Assembly: GCA_038501785.1 (NCBI GenBank)
Contig: JBAMJR010000469.1
Span: 62,501 to 126,500, forward strand
Source of the DNA: Myoxocephalus aenaeus
Taxonomy: Eukaryota; Chordata; Actinopteri; Perciformes; Cottidae
Direction of reading: 5' to 3'
DNA: 64,000 nt
The notes below the pieces were generated by a model. It searched no databases and had not been told where the DNA came from. It saw nothing but the letters and a program-made list of their open reading frames with translations. The position numbers and the translations under genes are program-made. Below, piece by piece: positions 26,026 through 38,150 of this stretch (position 1 is its first letter; each line of letters begins with the position of its first letter).

Positions 26026-26867
26026 AACTACTGCTGCGACTACGTTGAGAAGCTAAAGGCAGAGCAGTAGAAATTGTCCATCTTTGCACATCAGAGTTCC
26101 CGCCTCCTGCTCATCCATTGGTCAGAACATCCGTCAGTAAACCTGACGTAAAGTTTACAGCGATGGTGATGTTTTAAGTCTCTGTAAGTTGTCGTTTTTT
26201 TTTATAAGAAATACATTTTCTTTCATCCCAGTACCGAGGGCGCTCATCGATTATTCTATGTCTTTAATGTGCACAATGCTACTGCTCCTCTTGGCGAGCT
26301 TCAGTATGCACAGAACCCGCCGACTAAGTGAATTCAGACAAAGAGAAGCTGATCTGCACCTGATGATGAATTATGAACTCAGAGCTACTGATGTGCAGAG
26401 ATGAGCAGGAACTTCATAAAGTGAGGATGTGAAGAATATGTATTCACAGGAAACGAAAGGAACTTTAATGCAGAGAAAAAATGCTTTACATTAAAAGGAA
26501 CCTACAACTTTTAACGTGAATGATTAAAGAAATGAGGGGAAGACGTAAAGACGACAACATAAAACTGTAATATTCAGTAAACATTGCAGTAATTGACTTC
26601 TCTCTGGAGGAATGAATGGCTGCATATGAGTCCTGCTGCTTTGATGCTGAACAGCTGCTGCCTCTGAAGTGGACTGGAAGCAACTCCAGAGACAGAAGAG
26701 TCTTCCAAAAACTACCTTTTGACTGATGAGGGGAGAATATTTTGTTGTTGATTATGATTGTTTTTGACGTATCACAATTATTACCGAGTCATAGGACCAG
26801 AGAGAGACTTCTCGATGCCCCGGCCGCCTCTAACTATTAAATATTACAGAGACAAACAGAAATAAAC

Positions 26868-27041
26868 GGTAACACTTTGTAATAACTACACGCTAGCTAT
26901 GACGCATAATATAATACTTCATTTACGAAGGGTGAATCCATCATTCATAAAGTGTGGAACAATGCTTTATAAATGATGAATTACGTGTTTACTCTTACTT
27001 AACTAATGCTTCATAGCGTGTAGTTATTATAAAGTGTTACC
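26868..27041. mobile_element. Short inverted-repeat DNA element (MITE-like), 174 bp
   Basis: Terminal inverted repeats of about 27 bp: GGTAACACTTTGTAATAACT plus ACACGCT on the left and AGCGTGTAGTTATTATAAAG plus TGTTACC on the right. The interior is AT-rich. It sits just outside the start of the 27-bp satellite. Confidence 0.8.
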
Positions 27042-27084
27042 CAATTATGTTTCATATGAGTCTGCAGAAGTCGGAAAAGGGAGG

Positions 27085-30000
27085 CAACTAAACCACCAAC
27101 ACTGAGGTTTAGACATAAACCACCAACACTGAGGGTTAGACATAAACCACCAACAGTTAGGTTTAGACATAAACCACCAACAGTTAGGTTTAGACATAAA
27201 CCACCAACAGTTAGGTTTAGACATAAACCACCAACAGTTAGGTTTAAACATGAACCACCAACAGTTAGGGTTAGACATAAACCACCAACAGTTAGGGTTA
27301 GACATAAACCACCAACAGTTAGGTTTATATCTAAACCACCAACAGTTAGGTTTAGATCTAAACCACCACCAACAGTTAGGTTTAGATCTAAACCACCAAC
27401 AGTTAGGTTTAAATATCGAAACCACCAACAGTTAGGGTTAGACATAAACCACCAACAGTTAGGGTTAGACATAAACCACCAACAGTTAGGTTCAAACATA
27501 AACCACCAACAGTTAGGGTTAGACATAAACCACCAACAGTTAGGGTTAGACATAAACCACCAACAGTTAGGGTTAGACATAAACCACCAACAGTTAGGGT
27601 TAGACATAAACCACCAACAGTTAGGTTTAGACATAAACCACCAACAGTTAGGTTTATATCTAAACCACCAACAGTTAGGTTTAGATCTAAACCACCACCA
27701 ACAGTTAGGTTTAGATCTAAACCACCAACAGTTAGGTTTAAATATCGAAACCACCAACAGTTAGGGTTAGACATAAACCACCAACAGTTAGGGTTAGACA
27801 TAAACCACCAACAGTTAGGTTCAAACATAAACCACCAACAGTTAGGGTTAGACATAAACCACCAACAGTTAGGGTTAGACATAAACCACCAACAGTTAGG
27901 GTTAGACATAAACCACCAACAGTTAGGGTTAGACATAAACCACCAACAGTTAGGGTTAGACATAAACCACCAACAGTTAGGTTTATATCTAAACCACCAA
28001 CAGTTAGGTTTAGATCTAAACCACCACCAACAGTTAGGTTTAGATCTAAACCACCAACAGTTAGGTTTAAATATCGAAACCACCAACAGTTAGGGTTAGA
28101 CATAAACCACCAACAGTTAGGGTTAGACATAAACCACCAACAGTTAGGGTTAGACATAAACCACCAACAGTTAGGGTTAGACATAAACCACCAACAGTTA
28201 GGGTTAGACATAAACCACCAACAGTTAGGGTTAGACATAAACCACCAACAGTTAGGGTTAGACATAAACCACCAACAGTTAGGTTTAGACATAAACCACC
28301 AACAGTTAGGTTTAAATATCTAAACCACCAACAGTTAGGTTTAGACATAAACCACCAAGAGTTAGGTTTAAATATCGAAACCACCAACAGTTAGGTTTAA
28401 ATATCGAAACCACCAACAGTTAGGTTTAAATATCTAAACTACCAACACTGAGGTTTAGACATAAACCACCAACAGTTAGGTTTAGATCTAAACCACCAAC
28501 ACTGAGGTTTAGACATAAACCACCAACAGTTAGGTTTAGACATAAACCACCAACAGTTAGGTTTAGACATAAACCACCAACAGTTAGGTTTAAACATAAA
28601 CCACCAACAGTTAGGTTTAGACATAAACCACCAACAGTTAGGTTTATATCTAAACCACCAACAGTTAGGTTTAGACATAAACCACCAACACTGAGGGTTA
28701 GACATAAACCACCAACAGTTAGGTTTATATCTAAACCACCAACAGTTAGGTTTAGATCTAAACCACCACCAACAGTTAGGTTTAGATCTAAACCACCAAC
28801 AGTTAGGTTTAAATATCGAAACCACCAACAGTTAGGGTTAGACATAAACCACCAACAGTTAGGGTTAGACATAAACCACCAACAGTTAGGTTCAAACATA
28901 AACCACCAACAGTTAGGGTTAGACATAAACCACCAACAGTTAGGGTTAGACATAAACCACCAACAGTTAGGGTTAGACATAAACCACCAACAGTTAGGGT
29001 TAGACATAAACCACCAACAGTTAGGTTTATATCTAAACCACCAACAGTTAGGTTTAGATCTAAACCACCACCAACAGTTAGGTTTAGATCTAAACCACCA
29101 ACAGTTAGGTTTAAATATCGAAACCACCAACAGTTAGGGTTAGACATAAACCACCAACAGTTAGGGTTAGACATAAACCACCAACAGTTAGGGTTAGACA
29201 TAAACCACCAACAGTTAGGGTTAGACATAAACCACCAACAGTTAGGTTTAAATATCGAAACCACCAACAGTTAGGTTTAAATATCGAAACCACCAACAGT
29301 TAGGTTTAAATATCTAAACTACCAACACTGAGGTTTAGACATAAACCACCAACAGTTAGGTTTAGATCTAAACCACCAACACTGAGGTTTAGACATAAAC
29401 CACCAACAGTTAGGTTTAGACATAAACCACCAACAGTTAGGTTTAGACATAAACCACCAACAGTTAGGTTTAAACATAAACCACCAACAGTTAGGTTTAG
29501 ACATAAACCACCAACAGTTAGGTTTATATCTAAACCACCAACAGTTAGGTTTAGACATAAACCACCAACACTGAGGGTTAGACATAAACCACCAACAGTT
29601 AGGTTTATATCTAAACCACCAACAGTTAGGTTTAGATCTAAACCACCACCAACAGTTAGGTTTAGATCTAAACCACCAACAGTTAGGTTTAAATATCGAA
29701 ACCACCAACAGTTAGGGTTAGACATAAACCACCAACAGTTAGGGTTAGACATAAACCACCAACAGTTAGGTTCAAACATAAACCACCAACAGTTAGGGTT
29801 AGACATAAACCACCAACAGTTAGGGTTAGACATAAACCACCAACAGTTAGGGTTAGACATAAACCACCAACAGTTAGGGTTAGACATAAACCACCAACAG
29901 TTAGGGTTAGACATAAACCACCAACAGTTAGGTTTATATCTAAACCACCAACAGTTAGGTTTAGATCTAAACCACCACCAACAGTTAGGTTTAGATCTAA

Positions 30001-32397
30001 ACCACCAACAGTTAGGTTTAAATATCGAAACCACCAACAGTTAGGGTTAGACATAAACCACCAACAGTTAGGGTTAGACATAAACCACCAACAGTTAGGG
30101 TTAGACATAAACCACCAACAGTTAGGGTTAGACATAAACCACCAACAGTTAGGGTTAGACATAAACCACCAACAGTTAGGGTTAGACATAAACCACCAAC
30201 AGTTAGGGTTAGACATAAACCACCAACAGTTAGGTTTAGACATAAACCACCAACAGTTAGGTTTAAATATCTAAACCACCAACAGTTAGGTTTAGACATA
30301 AACCACCAAGAGTTAGGTTTAAATATCGAAACCACCAACAGTTAGGTTTAAATATCGAAACCACCAACAGTTAGGTTTAAATATCTAAACTACCAACACT
30401 GAGGTTTAGACATAAACCACCAACAGTTAGGTTTAGATCTAAACCACCAACACTGAGGTTTAGACATAAACCACCAACAGTTAGGTTTAGACATAAACCA
30501 CCAACAGTTAGGTTTAGACATAAACCACCAACAGTTAGGTTTAAACATAAACCACCAACAGTTAGGTTTAGACATAAACCACCAACAGTTAGGTTTAGAT
30601 CTAAACCACCAACACTGAGGTTTAGACATAAACCACCAACAGTTAGGGTTAGACATAAACCACCAACAGTTAGGGTTAGACATAAACCACCAACAGTTAG
30701 GGTTAGACATAAACCACCAACAGTTAGGTTTAGACATAAACCACCAACAGTTAGGTTTAAACATAAACCACCAACAGTTAGGTTTAGACATAAACCACCA
30801 ACAGTTAGGGTTAGACATAAACCACCAACAGTTAGGGTTAGACATAAACCACCAACAGTTAGGGTTAGACATAAACCACCAACAGTTAGGGTTAGACATA
30901 AACCACCAACAGTTAGGTTTATATCTAAACCACCAACAGTTAGGTTTAGATCTAAACCACCACCAACAGTTAGGTTTAGATCTAAACCACCAACAGTTAG
31001 GTTTAAATATCGAAACCACCAACAGTTAGGGTTAGACATAAACCACCAACAGTTAGGGTTAGACATAAACCACCAACAGTTAGGTTTAGACATAAACCAC
31101 CAACAGTTAGGGTTAGACATAAACCACCAACAGTTAGGGTTAGACATAAATCAGAATCAGAATCAGAATCAGCTTTAATGGCCATATAAATTTGCAGATA
31201 CATGGAATTTGACTCCGGTTTCACTGGCTCTTCGTACCCTTTCACACACAATATACAAGATAAACACAAAAAACACAAAAAGGACATCAAAGACAGTAGT
31301 AAAACAACAAAAAAGTGCAGATAGTGCAGTTGAAGAGTCTGTTTAACTGTTCATTTGAGTGACGGCCAGTGGGAAGAAGCTGTTTCTGTGTCTGGTGGTT
31401 TTGGCGTACAGTGCTCTGTAGCGCCTTCCAGAGGGGAGGAGTTGGAACAGCTTGTGTCCAGGGTGAGAGGGGTCTGTGGTGATCTAAACCACCAACAGTT
31501 AGGTTTAAATATCGAAACCACCAACAGTTAGGTTTAAATATCTAAACCACCAACAGTTAGGTTTAGACATAAACCACCGACAGTTAGGTTTCGATCTAAA
31601 CCACCAACAGTTAGGTTTAAATATCTAAACCACCAACAGTTAGGTTTAGACATAAACCACCAACAGTTAGGTTTAGACATAAACCACCAACAGTTAGGTT
31701 TAGACATAAACCACCAACAGTTAGGTTTAGACATAAACCACCAACAGTTAGGTTTAGACATAAACCACCAACAGTTAGGGTTAGACATAAACCACCAACA
31801 GTTAGGGTTAGACATAAACCACCAACAGTTAGGGTTAGACATAAACCACCAACAGTTAGGGTTAGACATAAACCACCAACAGTTAGGTTTAGACATAAAC
31901 CACCAACAGTTAGGGTTAGACATAAACCACCAACAGTTAGGGTTAGACATAAACCACCAACAGTTAGGTTTAGACATAAACCACCAACATTTAGGGTTAG
32001 ACATAAACCACCAACAGTAAGGTTTAAATATCTAAACCACCAACAGTTAGGTTTAGATCTAAACCACCAACACTGAGGTTTAGACATAAACCACCAACAG
32101 TTAGGTTTAGACATAAACCACCAACAGTTAGGTTTAGACATAAACCACCAACAGTTAGGTTTAAATATCTAAACCACCAACAGTTAGGTTTAGACATAAA
32201 CCACCAACAGTTAGGTTTAAATATCTAAACCACCAACAGTTAGGTTTAGACATAAACCACCAAGAGTTAGGTTTAAATATCGAAACCACCAACAGTTAGG
32301 GTTAGACATAAACCACCAACAGTTAGGTTTAGACATAAACCACCAACAGTTAGGGTTAGACATAAACCACCAACAGTTAGGGTTAGACATAAACCAC
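27085..32397 (+). repeat. 27-bp satellite with telomere-like motif, about 185 units
   Basis: The main monomer is GTTAGGGTTAGACATAAA followed by CCACCAACA. Variants are GGTTTAGACAT, GGTTTATATCT, a 30-bp form with CCACCACC, and GGTTTAAATATCG. Variants recur in order, giving a higher-order period near 325 bp (about 12 monomers), e.g. near 27,326, 27,651 and 27,980. Larger blocks are duplicated at offsets of 880 and 1,951 bp. Since 27 is a multiple of 3, the minus strand is open in two frames for hundreds of codons; this is a by-product of the repeat. The array is interrupted at 31,151-31,483 by a LINE tail. Confidence 0.97.
31151..31483 (-). mobile_element. 5'-truncated LINE 3' end inserted in the 27-bp satellite
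   Basis: The satellite is interrupted by 333 bp of unrelated sequence. On the minus strand it begins with the C-terminus of a LINE ORF (DPSHPGHKLFQLLPSGRRYR followed by RNSFFPLAV and a stop near 31,343), then a 3' UTR, ending in a GATTCT-type tail (plus strand: TCAGAATCAGAATCAGAATC). This coding signature is common in fish non-LTR elements. Flanking satellite hides any target-site duplication. Confidence 0.75.
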
Positions 32398-32846
32398 TGC
32401 GGTGTCTTCCTGGTTAAAGTCCTGTGACTATGTGTGATACTGGGCTGCATCTGTAGCTGGTAGAGTCTTTATTTTCTCCCCTTCCTCTAATTGGACTCGT
32501 AGAATAGAGAACAGAGGAAAGCTTCATCAGTCATTCTAGTTCATCAAGGCCTCTTCTCTCGTGGAGTTTTGCATCTCAGAGAGCAAGATGTCACTCTTAC
32601 TCCACACATTGTCGGACGGTCGCTCTGCAAACAGTTTGTAGAGCGACTTCCAACTCTCAGATTAAGATCTTAAAATGAAAGAGGCCAGGGTGGGGGTCAC
32701 ATCCCTCCTGCAGATTTACGCTCTGATTTAAATGTGGAGCTGCTGCAGTCTCTCTGCAGGAAACGCATCACGACGTCCTCAGGTGACAGAAACACACATC
32801 GTCTTCATTCTGCTCAGATTGAACCTTTCAGAGTACATTACATTAC

Positions 32847-32848
<2 letters not shown>

Positions 32849-32923
<75 letters not shown>
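32849..32923 (+). repeat. (GT)n microsatellite, 75 bp
   Basis: Pure tract; intergenic. Confidence 0.96.
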
Positions 32924-32926
<3 letters not shown>

Positions 32927-33550
32927 GACGGATGGACCCCTTCCCTCCTGGTGTTTATGAAGCTTCCCTCTCATCTTTCACCTGCTGTTCTTTTTGTGTT
33001 TAGTCATACTGGGGGTAAAGAATCTCCCCATCAAGCTCCATCTAATAAAAGTCAGTTTACTTTATCGACTAAAGGGTTCGGTTCTCCGATCCAGGAAACG
33101 GCGCCGTGGAATAATGATGCAATCTCCCTGTTTTCCCGTCTGACAGGTGAGACTGAAAGCACGCTGTGTTTTACAGCCGCCGCTCAGACGCACGCCATCA
33201 GCTTTGGACCAGAGCGCCGGAAGACGAATGAGTGAATTATACCTGGTGGCTTTGAGCTGCAGGAATGTGTCACGCAAACGTTTGTTTTGTTTCATGTTTT
33301 ATTTGCACTTTTTATAAAAGGAAAGGGGAGACAGGGGAAAGAGTAAATGGAAGTAGAATACGGGCGAGGAAGAAACCACGACAGGCTCATCTAACAGAAA
33401 CTCAGAGGAAAATATATTTGAAGAAAAACAACGATGCAAAACATACATTTATGCATATTTTTTACATCATCATTTTACATGTTAGGCTTATAAAGAAAAC
33501 CACAAATGTTGAAGACAAATTCAAAATAATATAAGTCTGGTTATAACCAG

Positions 33551-33599
33551 GTGTGTGTGTATGTATGTATGTATGTATGTATGTATGTATGTATGTATA

Positions 33600-33659
<60 letters not shown>

Positions 33660-33715
33660 TATATACATACATACATGTATGTATGTATGTATGTATGTAT
33701 GTATGTGTATATATA
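33551..33715. repeat. Compound palindromic microsatellite
   Basis: Successive (GTAT)n, (GT)n, (TA)n, (CA)n, (CATA)n and (TGTA)n blocks, so that the first half is roughly the reverse complement of the second. It ends shortly before the inverted-repeat element at 33,721. Confidence 0.93.
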
Positions 33716-33720
33716 TGAAA

Positions 33721-34490
33721 GGTTCACACCAAACTCGAAACATCGCGCCGCGAAAGGGGCGTGGCTTATCTCAGTCACTTGTCTCTGTGAAAGGAGCTTT
33801 CATTTCCGCTATCGACCATGGAATAAATAACCACTAGTTTTGCTTTATACTTGTTGTGGATGTTCCAAACATGTCGGAACATGAAACGCCCTCGTGTTTG
33901 GGTTCATAACACCATCCGTAGCCGCACACAGCTCGGTGAATTTCTCCGACTCCTCCAGGAAATGCGTCTGGCTTCTCCGTAAAACGGATACCGATTCTGC
34001 CATCCACCATGGAATTAACCACTAGTTCTGCTTTATACTTGTTGTGTAAACTCCACATGTGTCGGAACATCAAACTCCATGGTGTCTGGGTTCATAATAT
34101 TATCCGTAGTCCCACAACAGTGTCTGAATGACGGCCGCTGCCAGCGCTGGTTCAGGCGAAGCAGCAGCAGTTTCATTCGGGACCGGCAAGACGGCGGTGA
34201 TGATGGGCGGAGCTTCTCAACGCTGATTCTCAACGCTGATTGGCTGCCGCAACTTTGCGTCACGCGAATTCTCCGCTGGAGTTGGGAGAATTGAACTCAC
34301 GCGAATTCGCGCCGCGTCCTTCGCTCTGTTCGCCCCTCGTCAAACGCTCTGTTCGCGCCGCCTCAAACGCGTCTATCGCGCCGCCCCGCGAAAAAATCGC
34401 CGATTCGCGGGGCGGCGCGTCTGTGGATTGACTTTGCATGTAATCTGGTCGCGCCGCAAATTCGCGCCGCGTCCGGTGTGAACACGGCAT
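33721..34490. mobile_element. Non-autonomous DNA element with GTTCACACC ends and internal duplication
   Basis: The ends GGTTCACACC (33,721) and GGTGTGAAC (about 34,476) are inverted, with GCGCCGCG-rich subterminal sequence on both sides. Two direct copies of a roughly 110-bp block (CCATGGAAT... CTTTATACTTGTTGTG ... GGGTTCATAA) lie at about 33,817-33,925 and 34,007-34,108. No transposase frame is visible. The right end abuts the 29-bp satellite. Confidence 0.6.
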
Positions 34491-35962
34491 AAAACATCAC
34501 CGCGCTTAGTCTGAGGCCAAAAACATCACCGCGCTTAGTCTGAGGCCAAAAACATCACCGCGCTTAGTCTGAGGTCTAAAACATCACCGCGTTTAGTCTG
34601 AGGTCTAAAACATCACCGCGCTTAGTCTGAGGTCTAAAACATCACCGCGTTTAGTCTGAGGTCTAAAACATCACCGCGCTTAGTCTGAGGTCTAAAACAT
34701 CACCGCGTTTAGTCTGAGGTCTAAAACATCACCGCGTTTAGTCTGAGGTCTAAAACATCACCGCGCTTAGTCTGAGGTCTAAAACATCACCGCTTTAGTC
34801 TGAGGTCTAAAACATCATCGCGTTTAGTCTGAGGTCTAAAACATCACCGCGTTTAGTCTGAGGTCTAAAACATCACCGCGTTTAGTCTGAGGTCTAAAAC
34901 ATCACCGCGCTTAGTCTGACGCCAAAAACATCACCGCGTTTAGTCTGAGGCCTAAAACATCACCGCGTTTAGTCTGAGGTCTAAAACATCATCGCGTTTA
35001 GTCTGAGGTCTAAAACATCACCGCGCTTAGTCTGAGGTCTAAAACATCACCGCGTTTAGTCTGAGGTCTAAAACATCATCGCGTTTAGTCTGAGGTCTAA
35101 AACATCACCGCGTTTAGTCTGAGGTCTAAAACATCACCGCGTTTAGTCTGAGGTCTAAAACATCACCGCGCTTAGTCTGACGCCAAAAACATCACCGCGT
35201 TTAGTCTGAGGTCTAAAACATCACCGCGTTTAGTCTGAGGTCTAAAACATCACCGCGTTTAGTCTGAGGTCTAAAACATCACCGCGTTTAGTCTGAGGTC
35301 TAAAACATCACCGCGCTTAGTCTGAGGCCTAAAACATCACCGCGTTTAGTCTGAGGTCTAAAACATCACCGCGTTTAGTCTGAGGTCTAAAACATCACCG
35401 CGCTTAGTCTGAGGCCTAAAACATCACCGCGTTTAGTCTGAGGTCTAAAACATCACCGCGCTTAGTCTGAGGCCTAAAACATCACCGCGTTTAGTCTGAG
35501 GTCTAAAACATCACCGCGTTTAGTCTGAGGTCTAAAACATCACCGCGCTTAGTCTGAGGCCTAAAACATCACCGCGTTTAGTCTGAGGTCTAAAACATCA
35601 CCGCGTTTAGTCTGAGGTCTAAAACATCACCGCGTTTAGTCTGAGGTCTAAAACATCACCGCGTTTAGTCTGAGGTCTAAAACATCACCGCGCTTAGTCT
35701 GAGGTCTAAAACATCACCGCTTTAGTCTGAGGTCTAAAACATCACCGCGTTTAGTCTGAGGTCTAAAACATCACCGCGTTTAGTCTGAGGTCTAAAACAT
35801 CACCGCGTTTAGTCTGAGGTCTAAAACATCACCGCGTTTAGTCTGAGGTCTAAAACATCACCGCGTTTAGTCTGAGGTCTAAAACATCACCGCGTTTAGT
35901 CTGAGGTCTAAAACATCACCGCGTTTAGTCTGAGGTCTAAAACATCACCGCGTTTAGTGTGA
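34491..35962 (+). repeat. 29-bp satellite, about 50 units
   Basis: The unit reads TAGTCTGAGGTCTAAAACAT followed by CACCGCGTT. Units differ at few sites (GCGTT/GCGCT, GGTCT/GGCCT/CGCCA), and a 27-bp form lacking GC occurs near 34,790 and 35,716. The array starts immediately after the short inverted-repeat element ending near 34,490. There are no unique spacers, so it is not a CRISPR-like array. Confidence 0.97.
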
Positions 35963-36284
35963 GCACGAAAAACTGTGTTTGTGTTTGAAGTGAAAGGATT
36001 CCATCAGATTAGTGCGGTATTTGTGTATTTGTATTTGTGTTTTTGTGTATTTGTATTTGGAGAGCATTCTCATTCACACAATATTTCATATTTTTTTCAT
36101 TTATTTTGAGTTGCAACAACAGGTTTATGTTGTCAGTCCTAATCAGTATTTTTACGTATATTTGATGCATATTTTTCTTATTTTTTTGTGTATGTATTTT
36201 TGACTGTTTATATTTTCATATTGATAGGTTTAATTATTTCTTCACCTGCTGTCAAAGGAGAAGGTGGAACAAATATATTTTTAG

Positions 36285-36745
36285 ATAAGTAAAAGTAGCA
36301 GTACTTCACTGTAAAATAAAAAATATATAAAACACCTTTATTATAATTAACTGAATAACTTCATAACAAAATGTACTTAAAGTATTCAGACTAAAAGTTC
36401 TCATGACGTAATCACATCAGCAGATTGTTTTATTTCTAACGATGCATCACATTTTATAAACTTGTTTTTAATATTTATCTGCAAAGTTAAAAATGTAACA
36501 AAGTACATTTACAGAAGTACTTGTACTTGAGTGTTTCCTGTTAATACTACATTATACTTCTACTTCTACATTTACAGATTCAGATTATTAATATAAGTTA
36601 TAATCAACTGATGCTAATACTTTAGTACTTTTTAAATAGGATTTTGAAAGCAGCATTTAGAACCGAGTTTTTCTACACTGTGATATTACTACTTTTACTG
36701 AAGTAAACGGAGTACTTCTACCACAACTGGAATACAAACGTGTAC
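36285..36745. repeat. Probable decayed DNA-transposon repeat (ACTTTTACT / AAGTAAAAGTA)
   Basis: AT-rich stretch with AAGTAAAAGTAGCAGTACTT near its start and ACTTTTACTGAAGTAAACGG near its end, loosely inverted, plus several GTACTT phrases. A similar stretch occurs at 54,290-54,460. These resemble a common teleost interspersed repeat whose exact family I cannot name. Confidence 0.45.
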
Positions 36746-37761
36746 TTATTGACTGCTTCTCTGAGTCTTTGTCTAAATAAATGAGACTCAGAAGTGCTTT
36801 TCAAATAGAATCATCTCTCTTTACATCACGTGTATTTAAAGTTTGACCTCTCCTCTTCTTTTCTCCTCCGTCCTCCTCTCCTCCTGCAGAGAGTCAGAAT
36901 TGAGAGCAACTGCAGATTACACTCACACAGCGTGTTATTACACACGCGTGTTATTACACCGTGTGTTGCGGTGTCTGGATTACGATGTAATGCCACCGGG
37001 TCACGCAGCTCAGAGACCCTGCAGAGTTTGGATGAGGTGGAGTTTTGGGTTTTTGAGTCTGACAGATTATATCTAATGCCAAAGATCTTCATACCAACAG
37101 GTCCGGCACCTCGTACGACCACGAAGAGTTTCCTCCAAAACGTCCCACGGGACTTGAACGCATCCTCAAAACCTAAATGTGTTTTTGTTTGGTTAGAGTT
37201 CGGAAACGATCACGATTTAGGTTCAAATAAATATGTTTCTCTCAAACCACTCAGCGCTAAAATACTGAATAAAATTCTGGCTACCCAGCATGCACTTCTT
37301 CAAGCACTGAATCAGCCAATAGCAGGCCTCCATTAAAACCAACATTACAAAGCTTCAGTATATTAAAAGTGTGCAAGAGGAAAAATAATAGAAGTAAAAG
37401 AATATCAATGGGTATCAAACCAACGGGTGACGTCCACTTCCTGTATACAGTCTACGGCGACAACCATGAAACCGTTTTTTATTCTCCTATCTTCAGGTCA
37501 GAGGTCAAGGAACCCCCGCGTCTCTGGCCATGACAGCTTTTTACCCGTTACCAAAAATGAGGTGTGCCATGTTTGAAACCAGCAAACTCATCCAGTCATC
37601 TAGGGAGTCACATGACCAAGAAAACGCTTCACGATACGTCGGCGTGGAATTATTGTTCTCTGAAAAGACTGGAATGATGAATGAATGCAATAAGTGAGTT
37701 TATTTGGAGCTCGTATGATGCAGCAGTGAACCAAACCAGCATGTTTTCAGAAAGGCCTTCA

Positions 37762-37764
<3 letters not shown>

Positions 37765-37850
<86 letters not shown>
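37765..37850 (+). repeat. (TA)n microsatellite, 86 bp
   Basis: Pure except for one CA step near 37,807. It lies downstream of the secreted-protein gene's stop codon. Confidence 0.95.
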
Positions 37851-37854
<4 letters not shown>

Positions 37855-38150
37855 TATCACAGGTCAGCTGGACCAAAATCAATCAACGTTTGTGGAGTTT
37901 TACCAACAAATATACTTGTTTTGCAACATAATGCACTTTATTTTTGATTAAATGTGTTTTATTGTGTATGTTATTCTCATGTTTTTATAGTTTAAACCTT
38001 AAGATCTTTGTGTTTTATATTTGGGGGAACAATGATTGTTTATTACATGATGAAATAAAAGCTTCAGCGCTGTAAAATGAGACACATAGAGACATGAGAC
38101 AGCCTGAGAAGAAGAAGCAGCAAAGAGGAAGGTGAAGAGTCGCTGGCTGC

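Larger units (their letters stand above)
35963..38038. other. Intergenic, no gene seen
   Basis: AT-rich. Holds the decayed repeat at 36,285-36,745 and the (TA)n tract at 37,765-37,850. The open frame at 36,830-37,336 has no recognisable domain. Confidence 0.5.

Noticed and set aside
26260..26404. Small plus-strand frame with a hydrophobic start (MSLMCTMLLLLLASFS)
   Set aside because: Signal-peptide-like by eye, but there is no splice partner, no poly(A) signal and no recognisable mature sequence.
31003..31290. 95-codon minus-strand frame starting MMSFLCFLCLSC
   Set aside because: Lies in the LINE 3' UTR and runs into the satellite; a chance frame.
27011..32450. Long minus-strand open frames encoding NPNCWWFMS- and LTVGGLCLT-type repeats
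   Set aside because: Open in two frames only because the satellite period is 27 bp. No start context, no splice structure and no non-repetitive domain.
34491..35962. CRISPR-like array (29-bp repeats)
   Set aside because: Head-to-tail repeats with no unique spacers, in a vertebrate genome.
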